From NCBI GenBank assembly GCA_026421105.1, contig JAPKDI010000064.1, positions 1 to 6,836 on the forward strand: a stretch of DNA of 6,836 nucleotides, read 5' to 3'. Positions 1 through 6,800 of the stretch are shown piece by piece (positions within the stretch are counted from its first letter, which is position 1; every line of letters starts with the position of its first letter). Under the pieces are notes generated by a model. It was not told the origin of the DNA, made no database searches, and saw only the letters and a list, made by a program, of their open reading frames with translations. This DNA comes from Alphaproteobacteria bacterium (lineage in GTDB: Bacteria; Pseudomonadota; Alphaproteobacteria; SHVP01). The translations under genes and the position numbers were made by a program.

Positions 1-1494
1 CCTTACTTCGGTGTTAGCCTGTTCATATGGGCGGCGATTCTATCGATTACCTTGACGTTTTTGGCCGTTGGCTATTACGGCGGCAGCATACTCAGCAAGC
101 AGCTTGACCGGGCTCAGTTAGAATTTGCCTATCTCGCCGCGCCGGCGACGTCGGCGCTGACCATCGTTCTCGGTGCGATCGCCTATCCAATCTTGTTTCC
201 GCTCTTGACCGGCACAAACCTCGTTCTGTCGAGTTTCGTCGGCAGTGCGGTCCTTCTTGCCTTTCCGCTCGTCGCGTTGTCCGCGATGAACCCACTCCTA
301 GTTGCGCTACAACGCAAACATGATGACAAAGGTGATGGCGGCGCGGGCCGGGTCTTTTTTATCAGCACAATTGGGTCAGTCGCCGGCGTTCTAATGACCG
401 CGTTCGTCTTCATTCCTCTGATGCGGAACTACACGGGAATACTACTGCTGTCGCTCGCGCTATGCGCCTTGGTGTTGGTCTACGTTGCCGCCTCGCGTGC
501 ATTGACGAAGCGCCTACGCTTGACCCTAGCAGTCGGTACCAGTCTTACCGCTATGCTTGCTGGTGCGCTTGCCCTCGGGCAGCACCGATACCTTGATGCG
601 GTTGCGGGCGATCCAGGGTTCGCGTTCGAGATCAGAGCCGAATACACGTCCGTTTTTGGCAATATCAAAGTCGTGGAGTTAACGCCAAGTTCTGTGGGGG
701 CACAGGCGACAATTGCCTTCTTGCAAGATGGATTGGTCCAGAATCGCGTGCTTGGCGACGGAAAGTCATTGTCGCTCTACACCTATTTTTTGGAATCGAT
801 TCCCTTCGCATTCCGAACTGAACCGGCTAACGCACTTGTGCTGGGATTGGGTGCAGGAATTGTGCCTCGAAATCTTCAAGTTGATGGCCTTGAGGTCACA
901 GTTGTCGAGATTAACCGTGATGCGCTTCACGCTGCGCAGCAGTTTTTTGGTTTTGATCCTAGTGTTGTTGATGTCCAGATCGAGGACGCTCGGACATTCG
1001 TAAGGCGTTGTGGAACGATCTACGATATTGCGATTGTAGATCTATTTCACGGCGACAACACGCCTGACTATCTGATGACACAGGAGTTTTTTGCCGATCT
1101 TGCCAAGTGCATGGACGATGACTCGGTTCTTGTGATCAATGCATTCTTCGATTCCGAGAATGAGGCGCCCAACCAACGTGTGCGCGCCACCATACAATCG
1201 GTCTTTCCGTCGCTGTTTGAATTTCGCTCGCCTGACGGCGCGGCTTACATGGCCGCGACGAAGGTCGATCGAGGGGCCCCTGACCCTCTGAAACCGGTCC
1301 AGCTACCAGCCTTTATGAGACAGGACTTTGCATCGGCGGCCGCAAACACGCGGCGTATCAGCGAGATGATGATCCAGGGCGCTGCCCCAATCACCGATGC
1401 CCACAACGTCTTCAAAGTGATTTTCTCAAACGCTGATCGGCGCCTTCGTCGTAACCTCGCGGACGGACTACCGATCCAGTTCCTCGTTAATTAG
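1..1494 (+). CDS. Membrane-anchored spermidine-synthase-like protein (fused MFS/spermidine synthase type), 5' partial
   Basis: The frame is open from base 1, so the start lies upstream; the TTG at 52 is internal. The first codons read PYFGVSLFIW, and GYYGG follows at codons 24-28. This matches the conserved membrane opening of 'fused MFS/spermidine synthase' proteins. About five to six hydrophobic helices run to roughly codon 195. A cytosolic Rossmann methyltransferase/aminopropyltransferase-like domain follows: DGLVQ at codons 243-247, the nucleotide-binding loop GLGAG at 282-286, the acidic VVEIN at 301-305, EDAR at 328-331, and IVDLFHGD at 345-352 followed by PDYLMTQEFF. The usual GGGDGG loop of true spermidine synthases is replaced by GLGAGIVPR, and the second aspartate of the DxxD-type site is not obvious. 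Polyamine synthesis is therefore uncertain; a decarboxylated-SAM or SAM-dependent transferase at the inner membrane is the family-based guess. The 3' end overlaps the convergent neighbour by 8 bp. Family assignment is confident; substrate unknown. Confidence 0.9.
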   Translation, partial: PYFGVSLFIWAAILSITLTFLAVGYYGGSILSKQLDRAQLEFAYLAAPATSALTIVLGAIAYPILFPLLTGTNLVLSSFVGSAVLLAFPLVALSAMNPLLVALQRKHDDKGDGGAGRVFFISTIGSVAGVLMTAFVFIPLMRNYTGILLLSLALCALVLVYVAASRALTKRLRLTLAVGTSLTAMLAGALALGQHRYLDAVAGDPGFAFEIRAEYTSVFGNIKVVELTPSSVGAQATIAFLQDGLVQNRVLGDGKSLSLYTYFLESIPFAFRTEPANALVLGLGAGIVPRNLQVDGLEVTVVEINRDALHAAQQFFGFDPSVVDVQIEDARTFVRRCGTIYDIAIVDLFHGDNTPDYLMTQEFFADLAKCMDDDSVLVINAFFDSENEAPNQRVRATIQSVFPSLFEFRSPDGAAYMAATKVDRGAPDPLKPVQLPAFMRQDFASAAANTRRISEMMIQGAAPITDAHNVFKVIFSNADRRLRRNLADGLPIQFLVN

Positions 1495-2134
1495 AACGTG
1501 AGCTCACCGGCGCCACCGACCGGCGGGCCACCGTTCCCGCGGCGCGTATCGCCAGATATAGGTGGGTGAGGGTGGGCAGCATTGCTGACAGCCCCATGAG
1601 AACGCCAAAGTAGATGTTCCTGATTTCCTCAAGTCCCGTCGGGTCTTGTAGCGCTCTAGCAAGACGGTCTTGATAGGCTGTATTTCTTGCCAGCAGCGAC
1701 TCCGGCGCTGTCCCCAGCACGCCGACGATCCAACCGGACACCGAAAAGACGAAAAGCACCCAAAAAGTAGCGAGGGCGGCAATGCCTAGGTCAACGCTTA
1801 GATGGCCGACATATGAGGCACTGGACGACGCGCTGAGTGCGCGACGTACCATGTAGATGGTTACGAATAACGACAGGGAGTCGAAGAAGGCACCGAGGAT
1901 GCCGACCGGAAACTGAACCCAAAAATAATGTGCGCGCTCCGGCCCGAACGCAACTTCGGGAAACGCGGTGACCATCGCAATCCAATAGCAAGAGATGTTC
2001 AAGGCAACAAAGAACCCGAATACCTTTTCATAAAAGAATCCGGTGTTCGCCTTTTTGCGTTCTAGCGTCGCAAGCAGCGCCTCTAACCTTGATCGCCACA
2101 AAACTACGATCAGTGAAGTATCTCGCTTTCTCAA
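1487..2134 (-). CDS. Hypothetical four-helix membrane protein
   Basis: I do not recognise the family. The 215-residue product has a basic N-terminal stretch (about residues 1-37, with the RKK cluster near 26-28) and four hydrophobic segments at about 38-58, 73-97, 116-141 and 174-197. A polar loop at about 142-172 lies between helices three and four, and the tail is basic and serine-rich. This suggests a small integral inner-membrane protein. The start is uncertain. The frame opens at 2185 with no ATG before residue 54; TTG at 2134 is the best early start, with another TTG at 2101, and only a weak G-run precedes it. The TAA stop lies inside the last codons of the convergent synthase-like gene (overlap 1487-1494). 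The helical pattern, G/C-rich third codon positions and full use of the space up to the neighbour support a real gene. No function is proposed. Confidence 0.72.
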   Translation of the reverse strand: MRKRDTSLIVVLWRSRLEALLATLERKKANTGFFYEKVFGFFVALNISCYWIAMVTAFPEVAFGPERAHYFWVQFPVGILGAFFDSLSLFVTIYMVRRALSASSSASYVGHLSVDLGIAALATFWVLFVFSVSGWIVGVLGTAPESLLARNTAYQDRLARALQDPTGLEEIRNIYFGVLMGLSAMLPTLTHLYLAIRAAGTVARRSVAPVSSRSN

Positions 2135-2225
2135 ATTATTGGCCCCGGGTTCGTAGGGCTCCGACAGTAGCGCGGCTTGCGAGCGCTAGGATTCAGTCTT
2201 ATCGCTGCGCCCATGTTCGCTTTAC

Positions 2226-2474
2226 AACAGGGTCCCGGTCACATCTTCGCCAACGAAGGCAGTGTTGGTGGTTACAGAGCTTCTGCAGTACGCTCCGATT
2301 AGCGATGACTGTGTGTTCGTCAAGGGGCATTCGAACACCAAGCCGATAGCGCCAAACGATACGGCCGAAATCCGTGCCAAGAACCGTTGCGCCGAAATTC
2401 ATATTATCGGAGATAACGGTCACGAACCGACGTTATCGGTGCCGTTGCAGAAAAGGCGCTATCGACGTAGCTGA
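2226..2474 (+). pseudogene. Remnant of an OmpA/MotB-type C-terminal domain
   Basis: This plus-strand frame is open from 2190 to the TGA at 2472-2474 and lies in the gap between two minus-strand genes. From about base 2241 it reads as the last part of an OmpA-like peptidoglycan-binding domain: SSPTKAVLVVTELL resembles the family's 'LSxxRAxxVV..LL' helix. Then come ISDDCVFVKGHSNTKPIAPN and NDTAEIRAKNRCAEIHI, which match the family pattern 'Ixx-RVxVxGxADTxPIAxNDTxExRAxNRRVEI'. The final arginine and valine of NRRVE are replaced by C and A. The first half of the domain, the lipoprotein or membrane anchor and any credible start codon are missing, and the tail runs past the expected end into the 3' end of the transporter gene. 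A decayed fragment explains this better than a working small gene. Known members anchor the envelope or flagellar stator to peptidoglycan. The domain match is by eye only. Confidence 0.6.
2404..2440. repeat. Nested inverted repeats beyond the 3' end of the MFS pair
   Basis: GATAACG (2412-2418) pairs with CGTTATC (2431-2437) across 12 nt; CGGT/ACCG pairs lie inside (2417-2420 with 2426-2429), and a TTATC precedes at 2404-2408. The position, about 20-50 bp beyond the stop of the last transporter, would suit an end-of-operon structure, but there is no T-run, so it is reported only as a repeat. Confidence 0.35.
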
Positions 2475-3655
2475 GAGCGTCGCGCCAGAAAAAAGATCCC
2501 AACCAGAATCATCGCCGTTCCAAGCACGCCGTAGGCTGTTCTTAGGTTCCATGTGTCTGCAATCGGCTGACTCACCAGTGGCGACAAGAAGTGGCCCACG
2601 AAGATGCTAGTGGCGAGGCCCCCGAGAATGCGTCCCCGCAGTCGGTCTGGCGCAACTTCCAACACCCAAAGTGACAAATTGGGGAACAGCAGCCCAAGGG
2701 ACGAGCCGGTCAGTGCAAGGACGAAGAGAATCGGCGTTAGCGTATCGAGTGCAGTCATCAACCAATAGCTGACACCAAATCCCACGAAAGAGATCACGAA
2801 AATAGTATCGCGGCAGAAGACTCTTCGAAACCAAGCAAATGCAAACATGGATACTGACGCGGAGGCGACGGAAATCAACGCCATCGCAAGGCCCGCAACC
2901 AACGGACTTAGAACCCCAAGATCACGAAGGAAAAACGGCAACTGGGTCGGCCCCATGTAGAAAGCAACGCTGTGCACGATGCCGATGCCGTAGAGCATGC
3001 CTATCATTAGATAGGGAGGGTTGGAGCTATCCTCGGCGTTGCGACCATTCTCGATTGAGTCGCGATCGGGCTCAAAGAGAAAGAGTACAGCGAGCGGCAA
3101 GATCGCAAACGCGAGTAGGTAGACCAGAAAGGGCGCGCGCCAATCGAGGGTGGCGAGAAGCCCACCTAGGATCAAAAATACGACACCGCCGTATTGGATG
3201 AAGCCCTGCCGAAACCCCATAAAGCGCTCGCGCACCCGGCCGGTGAAGTAATCACCCATCAAGGTCGATGACACGGTCATCACTGCGGCAACTGCAAGTC
3301 CGAGCAAGGCGCGACTTGCCAGTATACCTGGCAGAGTATCCAGCACGACGCCAGCCGATCCAGCGAATCCATAGAGCGTGATACCGGCGATGAGTAGACG
3401 CTTCCGACCGAACCGGTCGACAATGAAACCTGCCAGTGGCGCAAATATCGCGATGACAAGCGACGGCAAGGTGATGAGAAGTCGCGACAGGTAGGCAACA
3501 TTAGGAGACGACTGAAAATGGTCAGCCAAGGCGGGTAAGGCAGGCGAGATCGTGGCGCCGGCCATGATGGTCATGGTGCCAGTTAACAGCAGGGTGAAAC
3601 GGACGGCACCACTTTGATCTTGGTCGAAAGCGGATGAGTTGGTCGACGCGCTCAC
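2459..3655 (-). CDS. MFS transporter (second of a tandem paralogous pair)
   Basis: This 398-residue protein has the length and about 12 hydrophobic helices typical of the major facilitator superfamily, with a longer polar central loop around residues 195-214. Motif A, in the loop after helix 2, is clear at residues 76-86 (GFIVDRFGRKR). The N-terminal half contains SPALPAL (37-43) and LDWRAPF (170-176); the C-terminal half has LRGRILGG (339-346). These features fit a drug-proton-antiporter-like exporter of small molecules, but the substrate is unknown. It starts with GTG at 3655, inside the stop of the upstream paralog (4-bp GTGA overlap). A GAGG at 3663-3666, 7 nt away, can serve as ribosome binding site, so translation is probably coupled. 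It is closely related to the upstream transporter along its whole length. The stop lies at the edge of the OmpA-like remnant. Confidence 0.93.
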   Translation of the reverse strand: MSASTNSSAFDQDQSGAVRFTLLLTGTMTIMAGATISPALPALADHFQSSPNVAYLSRLLITLPSLVIAIFAPLAGFIVDRFGRKRLLIAGITLYGFAGSAGVVLDTLPGILASRALLGLAVAAVMTVSSTLMGDYFTGRVRERFMGFRQGFIQYGGVVFLILGGLLATLDWRAPFLVYLLAFAILPLAVLFLFEPDRDSIENGRNAEDSSNPPYLMIGMLYGIGIVHSVAFYMGPTQLPFFLRDLGVLSPLVAGLAMALISVASASVSMFAFAWFRRVFCRDTIFVISFVGFGVSYWLMTALDTLTPILFVLALTGSSLGLLFPNLSLWVLEVAPDRLRGRILGGLATSIFVGHFLSPLVSQPIADTWNLRTAYGVLGTAMILVGIFFLARRSQLRR

Positions 3656-4845
3656 GTACGGGCCTCGGGCCGTCGCACAATCCTGCGAAGGCCGAACATC
3701 ATCGACACAGTCAGTAGCAATAAAGCTCCAGTGAAAAAGGCTACCGAAAGGCTGGATGTCTTGGCGATGCTCTGGCTGAGGAGGGGCGAGATAAAAAATC
3801 CCATCATAACCGCTGATGCTTGGCCGCCCATGATCCGTCCGCGCACGTGATATGGGGCAAGTTCCAGCAGGCGAATCGAGAAATTCGCCGTCGTCGATCC
3901 TTGTCCTGCACCAAAAAGCAGGAGACCTAAAAATAGCAAAGGCAAAGCGTTCGCTAGGCCCATCGCGAAAAACCCAACAGCGCTTAAACCAAAGCCAAAA
4001 ATAAGCATGGTCTCAATGCCGACGTGCCGCCGAATACGTCCGTAAAATAGTGCCGTGATCGCGGTCGCAAGAGTCGATGCGGCCACCCCTACACCGGACA
4101 GCGCCGGATCCGCGAACCCCAGCTCGCCAAGGTAGAACGGTACTTGGGTTGGGATCATGTAAAACGTGACGCCAAAAATGAATGCCGCAAAATACACCCA
4201 CCCGATTTCTAGCCAGGGGATAGGGATAACTCTGCCGCCACCTGCGTTGCCTCCTGGGCTCACATCCCGTGGCGGTTCGGCGATGAACTTGAGGACCATG
4301 GGCAAGATGGCGAGTGCTACGAGGTAGATAAAGAAGGGCGCGCGCCAATCAAGTGTTGCGACGAAGCCGCCGAGAACCAGATAGATCACTCCGCCGAAAT
4401 TATTTGAGGCGTTTCGGTAACCCATGAAACGATTGCGAGGCGCGCCGCTAAAGTAGTCGCCGACGAGCGTTCCAACGGTCGTCATGATTGCGGCCGTTGA
4501 GATACCGAGGAATGCTCGGGAGATCAGAATCGCTGTGATCGAGTCGAACATTCCCCCGCCGACGCCCGCTGCTGCGTAGAGAAGAATGCCGCCGATGAGA
4601 AGCTTGCGGCGGCCGAACGTGTCAATGACATAGCCTGCGAACGGCGCCAGTATCGCCATGAATAAAGATGGCACGGTGATAATGAACCGAGACAAGTAGT
4701 CGATTCGCGGGATGTGAGAGAAGTGTTGCTCGAGCGCCGGGAGCGATGGCGAGACAATCGCGCCCGCCATCACGGCAAGCGACGCGGTCATCAGCAACGT
4801 GATGCGAACAGCAAGGACCGGTGATTGGTCTCCGGCGTCAGACAT
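3652..4845 (-). CDS. MFS transporter (first of a tandem paralogous pair)
   Basis: This is a 397-residue, about 12-helix major facilitator superfamily protein of the inner membrane. Motif A is visible at residues 71-81 (GYVIDTFGRRK). Other landmarks are SPSLPAL (32-38), LDWRAPF (165-171), FYMIPTQVPFYL (228-239) and VRGRIMGG (334-341). A glycine-rich, polar central loop at about 191-206 separates the two six-helix halves. The ATG at 4845 is preferred because the product then aligns with the start of its paralog; a TTG at 4860 would add five residues. Neither has a strong ribosome binding site. It lies 92 bp downstream of the serine hydrolase on the same strand, and its stop overlaps the next transporter's start by 4 bp. 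Efflux is the usual role of such DHA-type carriers, but uptake cannot be excluded and no substrate is evident. Confidence 0.93.
   Translation of the reverse strand: MSDAGDQSPVLAVRITLLMTASLAVMAGAIVSPSLPALEQHFSHIPRIDYLSRFIITVPSLFMAILAPFAGYVIDTFGRRKLLIGGILLYAAAGVGGGMFDSITAILISRAFLGISTAAIMTTVGTLVGDYFSGAPRNRFMGYRNASNNFGGVIYLVLGGFVATLDWRAPFFIYLVALAILPMVLKFIAEPPRDVSPGGNAGGGRVIPIPWLEIGWVYFAAFIFGVTFYMIPTQVPFYLGELGFADPALSGVGVAASTLATAITALFYGRIRRHVGIETMLIFGFGLSAVGFFAMGLANALPLLFLGLLLFGAGQGSTTANFSIRLLELAPYHVRGRIMGGQASAVMMGFFISPLLSQSIAKTSSLSVAFFTGALLLLTVSMMFGLRRIVRRPEART
3663..3666 (-). promoter_or_regulatory. Ribosome binding site for the coupled GTG start
   Basis: Minus-strand GAGG lies 7 nt before the GTG at 3655, inside the end of the upstream transporter gene. 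Together with the 4-bp stop/start overlap it favours this GTG as the start of the second transporter. Confidence 0.5.
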
Positions 4846-4937
4846 CAGGAGCCGTCGCAAAAAAAGAAAGGCGCAGTTATCTCTATCAGCACCGGGTTTT
4901 TACTGCCCTCGACCTGGCTGTCCACTCGGCGAGCAGC

Positions 4938-6089
4938 TTAAAGCGCTCCGAATGTAGCTTCTACCAGAGCTGTACCGCGTGGCCCCAACTCAAGACCGTC
5001 ATGCATCAAATTCGGGGTGTAGCCGAAGGCCAATCCGCTGTCGACGTCGGCAAACCCGAACGCACCACCGGCGCCCCAATGTCCAAACGCGTGCGGGTTG
5101 GGTCCCATTGGAAATGTTGGATTGTTGAGCTCGTAGCCCAGGGCGAATCGGATTGGCTTGCCCAAAACCGGGTCGTCAACTTCACTCTCACACTGAAAAC
5201 CGACGGCACGATCACGGGTAGCCGGAGTCATGATCTGTACGCCGCCGAAGGTCCCGCCACCTCTTAGCGTCTCGAAGAGGCCTGCGACGGCGCGGGCATT
5301 GCCGTGACCTTGGCCGGAACCGACCTCATTGGAGCGCCATCCGTCCGAGTTGAAGTCCTCATCGGGAGCAAACCCTTGCATGGTGCGTGCAAAAAGAGTT
5401 TTGGGATTGTTTTTGACTTCCTCAAATAGGGCGCGCGGGCTCCCTTTCTGGAGGACCGTCGCGCACCGCGCCTTTTCTTCGTTAGTCAGCGCGAAGTGGT
5501 AATCCAGGCCGAGCGGTCCGCAGAGCTCCTCACGATTGAATTGGCCGATGCGCTTGCCAGTCATCCGGTACACCAGGCCGCCCATCAGGTAACCGTATGT
5601 CATGTTCAGGTATACCGGATTGATGCCAGGTTCCCAGTTTGGGCTCGTCTTCTCAATGGCGTCGATCATCAGGTCCCAGTCGTACAGATCGCCCGCCGCT
5701 AGCGGCGCGTCGACATAGGAAATCGCGCAGCGATGATCGAGTAGGTGCCGAACCAGGATGCCTTCCTTGCCGTTTTGTCCAAAGGCCGGCCAAAACTTGG
5801 CGACTGGCTCTTCCAAGTCGATGACTCCACGATCAACAAGTATGTGCCCCATCGTCGATACCAAAGCTTTGGACACCGAAAAGGTAGAGACGATGGTGTC
5901 ACGGTCCCAGGAACGTTCAGTTGTCGGATCGGCCATACCGCCCCACAGGTCGGCAACTTTCCGACCCTCGACGTAGACACAGACCGAACAGCCGACCTCG
6001 CTACCGTTATGTAGGAGTTCAGCAAGAACGTCCCGGACACCGTTGAATTTGGAGTCGCATTCGCCCGACACTGTTGCTTTCGTTCCCAT
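4938..6089 (-). CDS. Serine hydrolase, class C beta-lactamase/EstB-like family
   Basis: This 383-residue enzyme has the three landmarks of the beta-lactamase/penicillin-binding-protein-like hydrolases. The nucleophile motif SxxK is S71-V-S-K74. The YxN motif is Y160-L-N162, followed by the YGYLMGG helix. The third motif is H337-W-G339 in FGHWGAGG, where penicillin-interacting members have KTG. The H-x-G form and the length are typical of EstB-type esterases and related peptidases or amide hydrolases rather than true antibiotic-destroying lactamases. No signal peptide or lipobox is visible, so the protein is probably cytoplasmic. The ATG at 6089 is supported by a strong AGAGGAG six bases upstream. 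Two MFS transporter genes follow on the same strand, suggesting that the hydrolase acts on a compound those carriers move. Beta-lactam resistance should not be assumed. Family call is firm; substrate unknown. Confidence 0.93.
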   Translation of the reverse strand: MGTKATVSGECDSKFNGVRDVLAELLHNGSEVGCSVCVYVEGRKVADLWGGMADPTTERSWDRDTIVSTFSVSKALVSTMGHILVDRGVIDLEEPVAKFWPAFGQNGKEGILVRHLLDHRCAISYVDAPLAAGDLYDWDLMIDAIEKTSPNWEPGINPVYLNMTYGYLMGGLVYRMTGKRIGQFNREELCGPLGLDYHFALTNEEKARCATVLQKGSPRALFEEVKNNPKTLFARTMQGFAPDEDFNSDGWRSNEVGSGQGHGNARAVAGLFETLRGGGTFGGVQIMTPATRDRAVGFQCESEVDDPVLGKPIRFALGYELNNPTFPMGPNPHAFGHWGAGGAFGFADVDSGLAFGYTPNLMHDGLELGPRGTALVEATFGAL

Positions 6090-6095
6090 TGCCTA

Positions 6096-6102
6096 CTCCT
6101 CT
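6096..6102 (-). promoter_or_regulatory. Strong Shine-Dalgarno site of the serine hydrolase gene
   Basis: Read on the minus strand this is AGAGGAG, six bases before the ATG at 6089. It is the best ribosome binding site in the window and fixes the start of the hydrolase gene. Confidence 0.8.
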
Positions 6103-6120
6103 GCATCATTCTGAGACGCA

Positions 6121-6309
6121 TTAGATCATACGGTGGCCAAGCGAGGAATGTGAGACGTAGGGCGAGCTGAGCTGGTTCAGGAACCTGACGTCCGCAATGG
6201 TGGTTTGGTTTGCCTCGTGCCTGCCGAGAATGGCAGTGACAACCATCCGTGAGGTCCTACTGGAAAGGCCGCTTTGAAAGTCGATCAATCCGAAGGCACT
6301 TGCCTCCAT
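6121..6309 (-). pseudogene. Short frame upstream of the hydrolase, probable 3' end of a decayed gene
   Basis: This 62-codon frame starts at ATG 6309 but has no ribosome binding site; the frame is open back to about 6336. Codon choice is strongly coding-like, with stretches such as TTIADVRFLNQLSSPYVSH. Its TAA lies 31 bp before the hydrolase ATG on the same strand, so the original gene may have been co-transcribed with the hydrolase. It could instead be an intact small gene, but the neighbouring protein-like frame running into it argues for a frameshifted remnant. No family recognised. Confidence 0.35.
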
Positions 6310-6527
6310 GAAATTCGTTTGGCGTTGGAGCGTGCTTCAATCCGCCCAGACAGCTCATAAACAAGGACACAATGTCCGCAGTCTCGGGTGACACCGACGG
6401 TGCGCGCGAACAAAGTGTTTTCGATAATTTGGCGGCCTGGGTCGCCCATGATCCCGCGAACCTGGACCTCGATGAGGCGGTTATATGAGGCTTCGTCGAA
6501 GATCGAGCTGCCACCAGAATTGGCCGG
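6285..6527 (-). pseudogene. Unidentified gene remnant (80 codons, no clear start)
   Basis: A minus-strand frame opens after a TGA at 6528-6530 and ends in TGA at 6285-6287. It contains protein-like stretches such as SIFDEASYNRLIEVQVRG and GHCVLVYELSGRIEARS, with mostly G/C third positions. It has no convincing start codon. Near its 3' end it overlaps the next frame (6121-6309), so one frameshift around 6290-6336 could join the two into a longer protein. A 38-codon plus-strand frame at 6372-6488 lies exactly antisense and is the main competing reading. No family recognised. Confidence 0.35.
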
Positions 6528-6532
6528 TCAGT

Positions 6533-6730
6533 CTAAGCCAATTCAGCCGCGAAAATATCGATCCAGGGTTGGTGCTCAGGCGTACCCGGTGCAGGCAGTC
6601 CGCTGTTTCGTTCGATGAAACCGGGGAACGAGATCTCGAGGTCGCCGATACCCTCGGGGGTCTGACCAACCGTCCAAAACAACCAACGGCTGGTTCGTAT
6701 TGATGTGCTGTTAATTTGCAGCCCGTTTGC
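6533..6730 (-). pseudogene. Unidentified gene remnant (65 codons, no start)
   Basis: An open minus-strand frame follows a TGA at 6731-6733 and ends in TAG at 6533-6535. The second half reads like genuine protein, for example DLEISFPGFIERN and TPEHQPWIDIFAAELA just before the stop, which could be a true C-terminus. There is no ATG, GTG or TTG start in a sensible place, so it is probably the 3' end of a gene whose front part has been lost or frameshifted. No family recognised. Confidence 0.35.
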
Positions 6731-6756
6731 TCAAGGCGACCCTGCGTTTAACCCTA

Positions 6757-6800
6757 GGTCCGATCATCGGTGATCGTACCGGTAAATGTGGCGATTACCG
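6757..6800. repeat. Two adjacent inverted repeats
   Basis: The first is GGT-C-CGATCA, loop TCGG, TGATCG-T-ACC (6757-6780), nine pairs with one mismatch. The second is CGGTAA (6780-6785) and TTACCG (6795-6800) around a 9-nt loop. Neither is followed by a T-run on either strand, so a classical intrinsic terminator is not supported. They may be operator-like sites or structured RNA. Confidence 0.45.

Noticed and set aside
2199..2423. A 74-codon minus-strand frame in the gap after the MFS pair
   Set aside because: It is antisense to the OmpA-like frame, which has recognisable family motifs, whereas this one has none.
2839..3201. A 120-codon plus-strand frame
   Set aside because: It is the antisense shadow of the second MFS transporter; its arginine-rich composition is typical of wrong-frame translation of high-GC DNA.
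3129..4350. Identical 17-base stretches (3129-3145 and 4334-4350) as a possible mobile-element direct repeat
   Set aside because: Both copies encode the same LDWRAPF motif in the paralogous transporters, so shared ancestry and protein constraint explain them.
4846..4937. Possible terminator or promoter between the hydrolase and the first transporter
   Set aside because: There is an A-rich run near 4860 (T-run on the minus strand) but no stable hairpin before it, and no convincing -35/-10 pair with correct spacing.
4821..5267. A 148-codon plus-strand open frame
   Set aside because: Most of it is antisense to the well-supported serine hydrolase, whose motifs are intact; the frame shows no recognisable domain.
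4938..6089. Calling the serine hydrolase an ampC antibiotic-resistance gene
   Set aside because: It lacks a signal peptide and the KTG motif; H-x-G and overall length fit EstB-like hydrolases better.
5699..6121. A 140-codon minus-strand frame overlapping the hydrolase
   Set aside because: It is an out-of-register shadow of the hydrolase gene, arginine- and serine-rich, with no family signature.
6372..6488. A 38-codon plus-strand frame with an AAGGA a few bases before its ATG
   Set aside because: It is short, is antisense to an equally coding-like minus-strand frame and matches no known small protein; kept only as an alternative reading of the decayed region.
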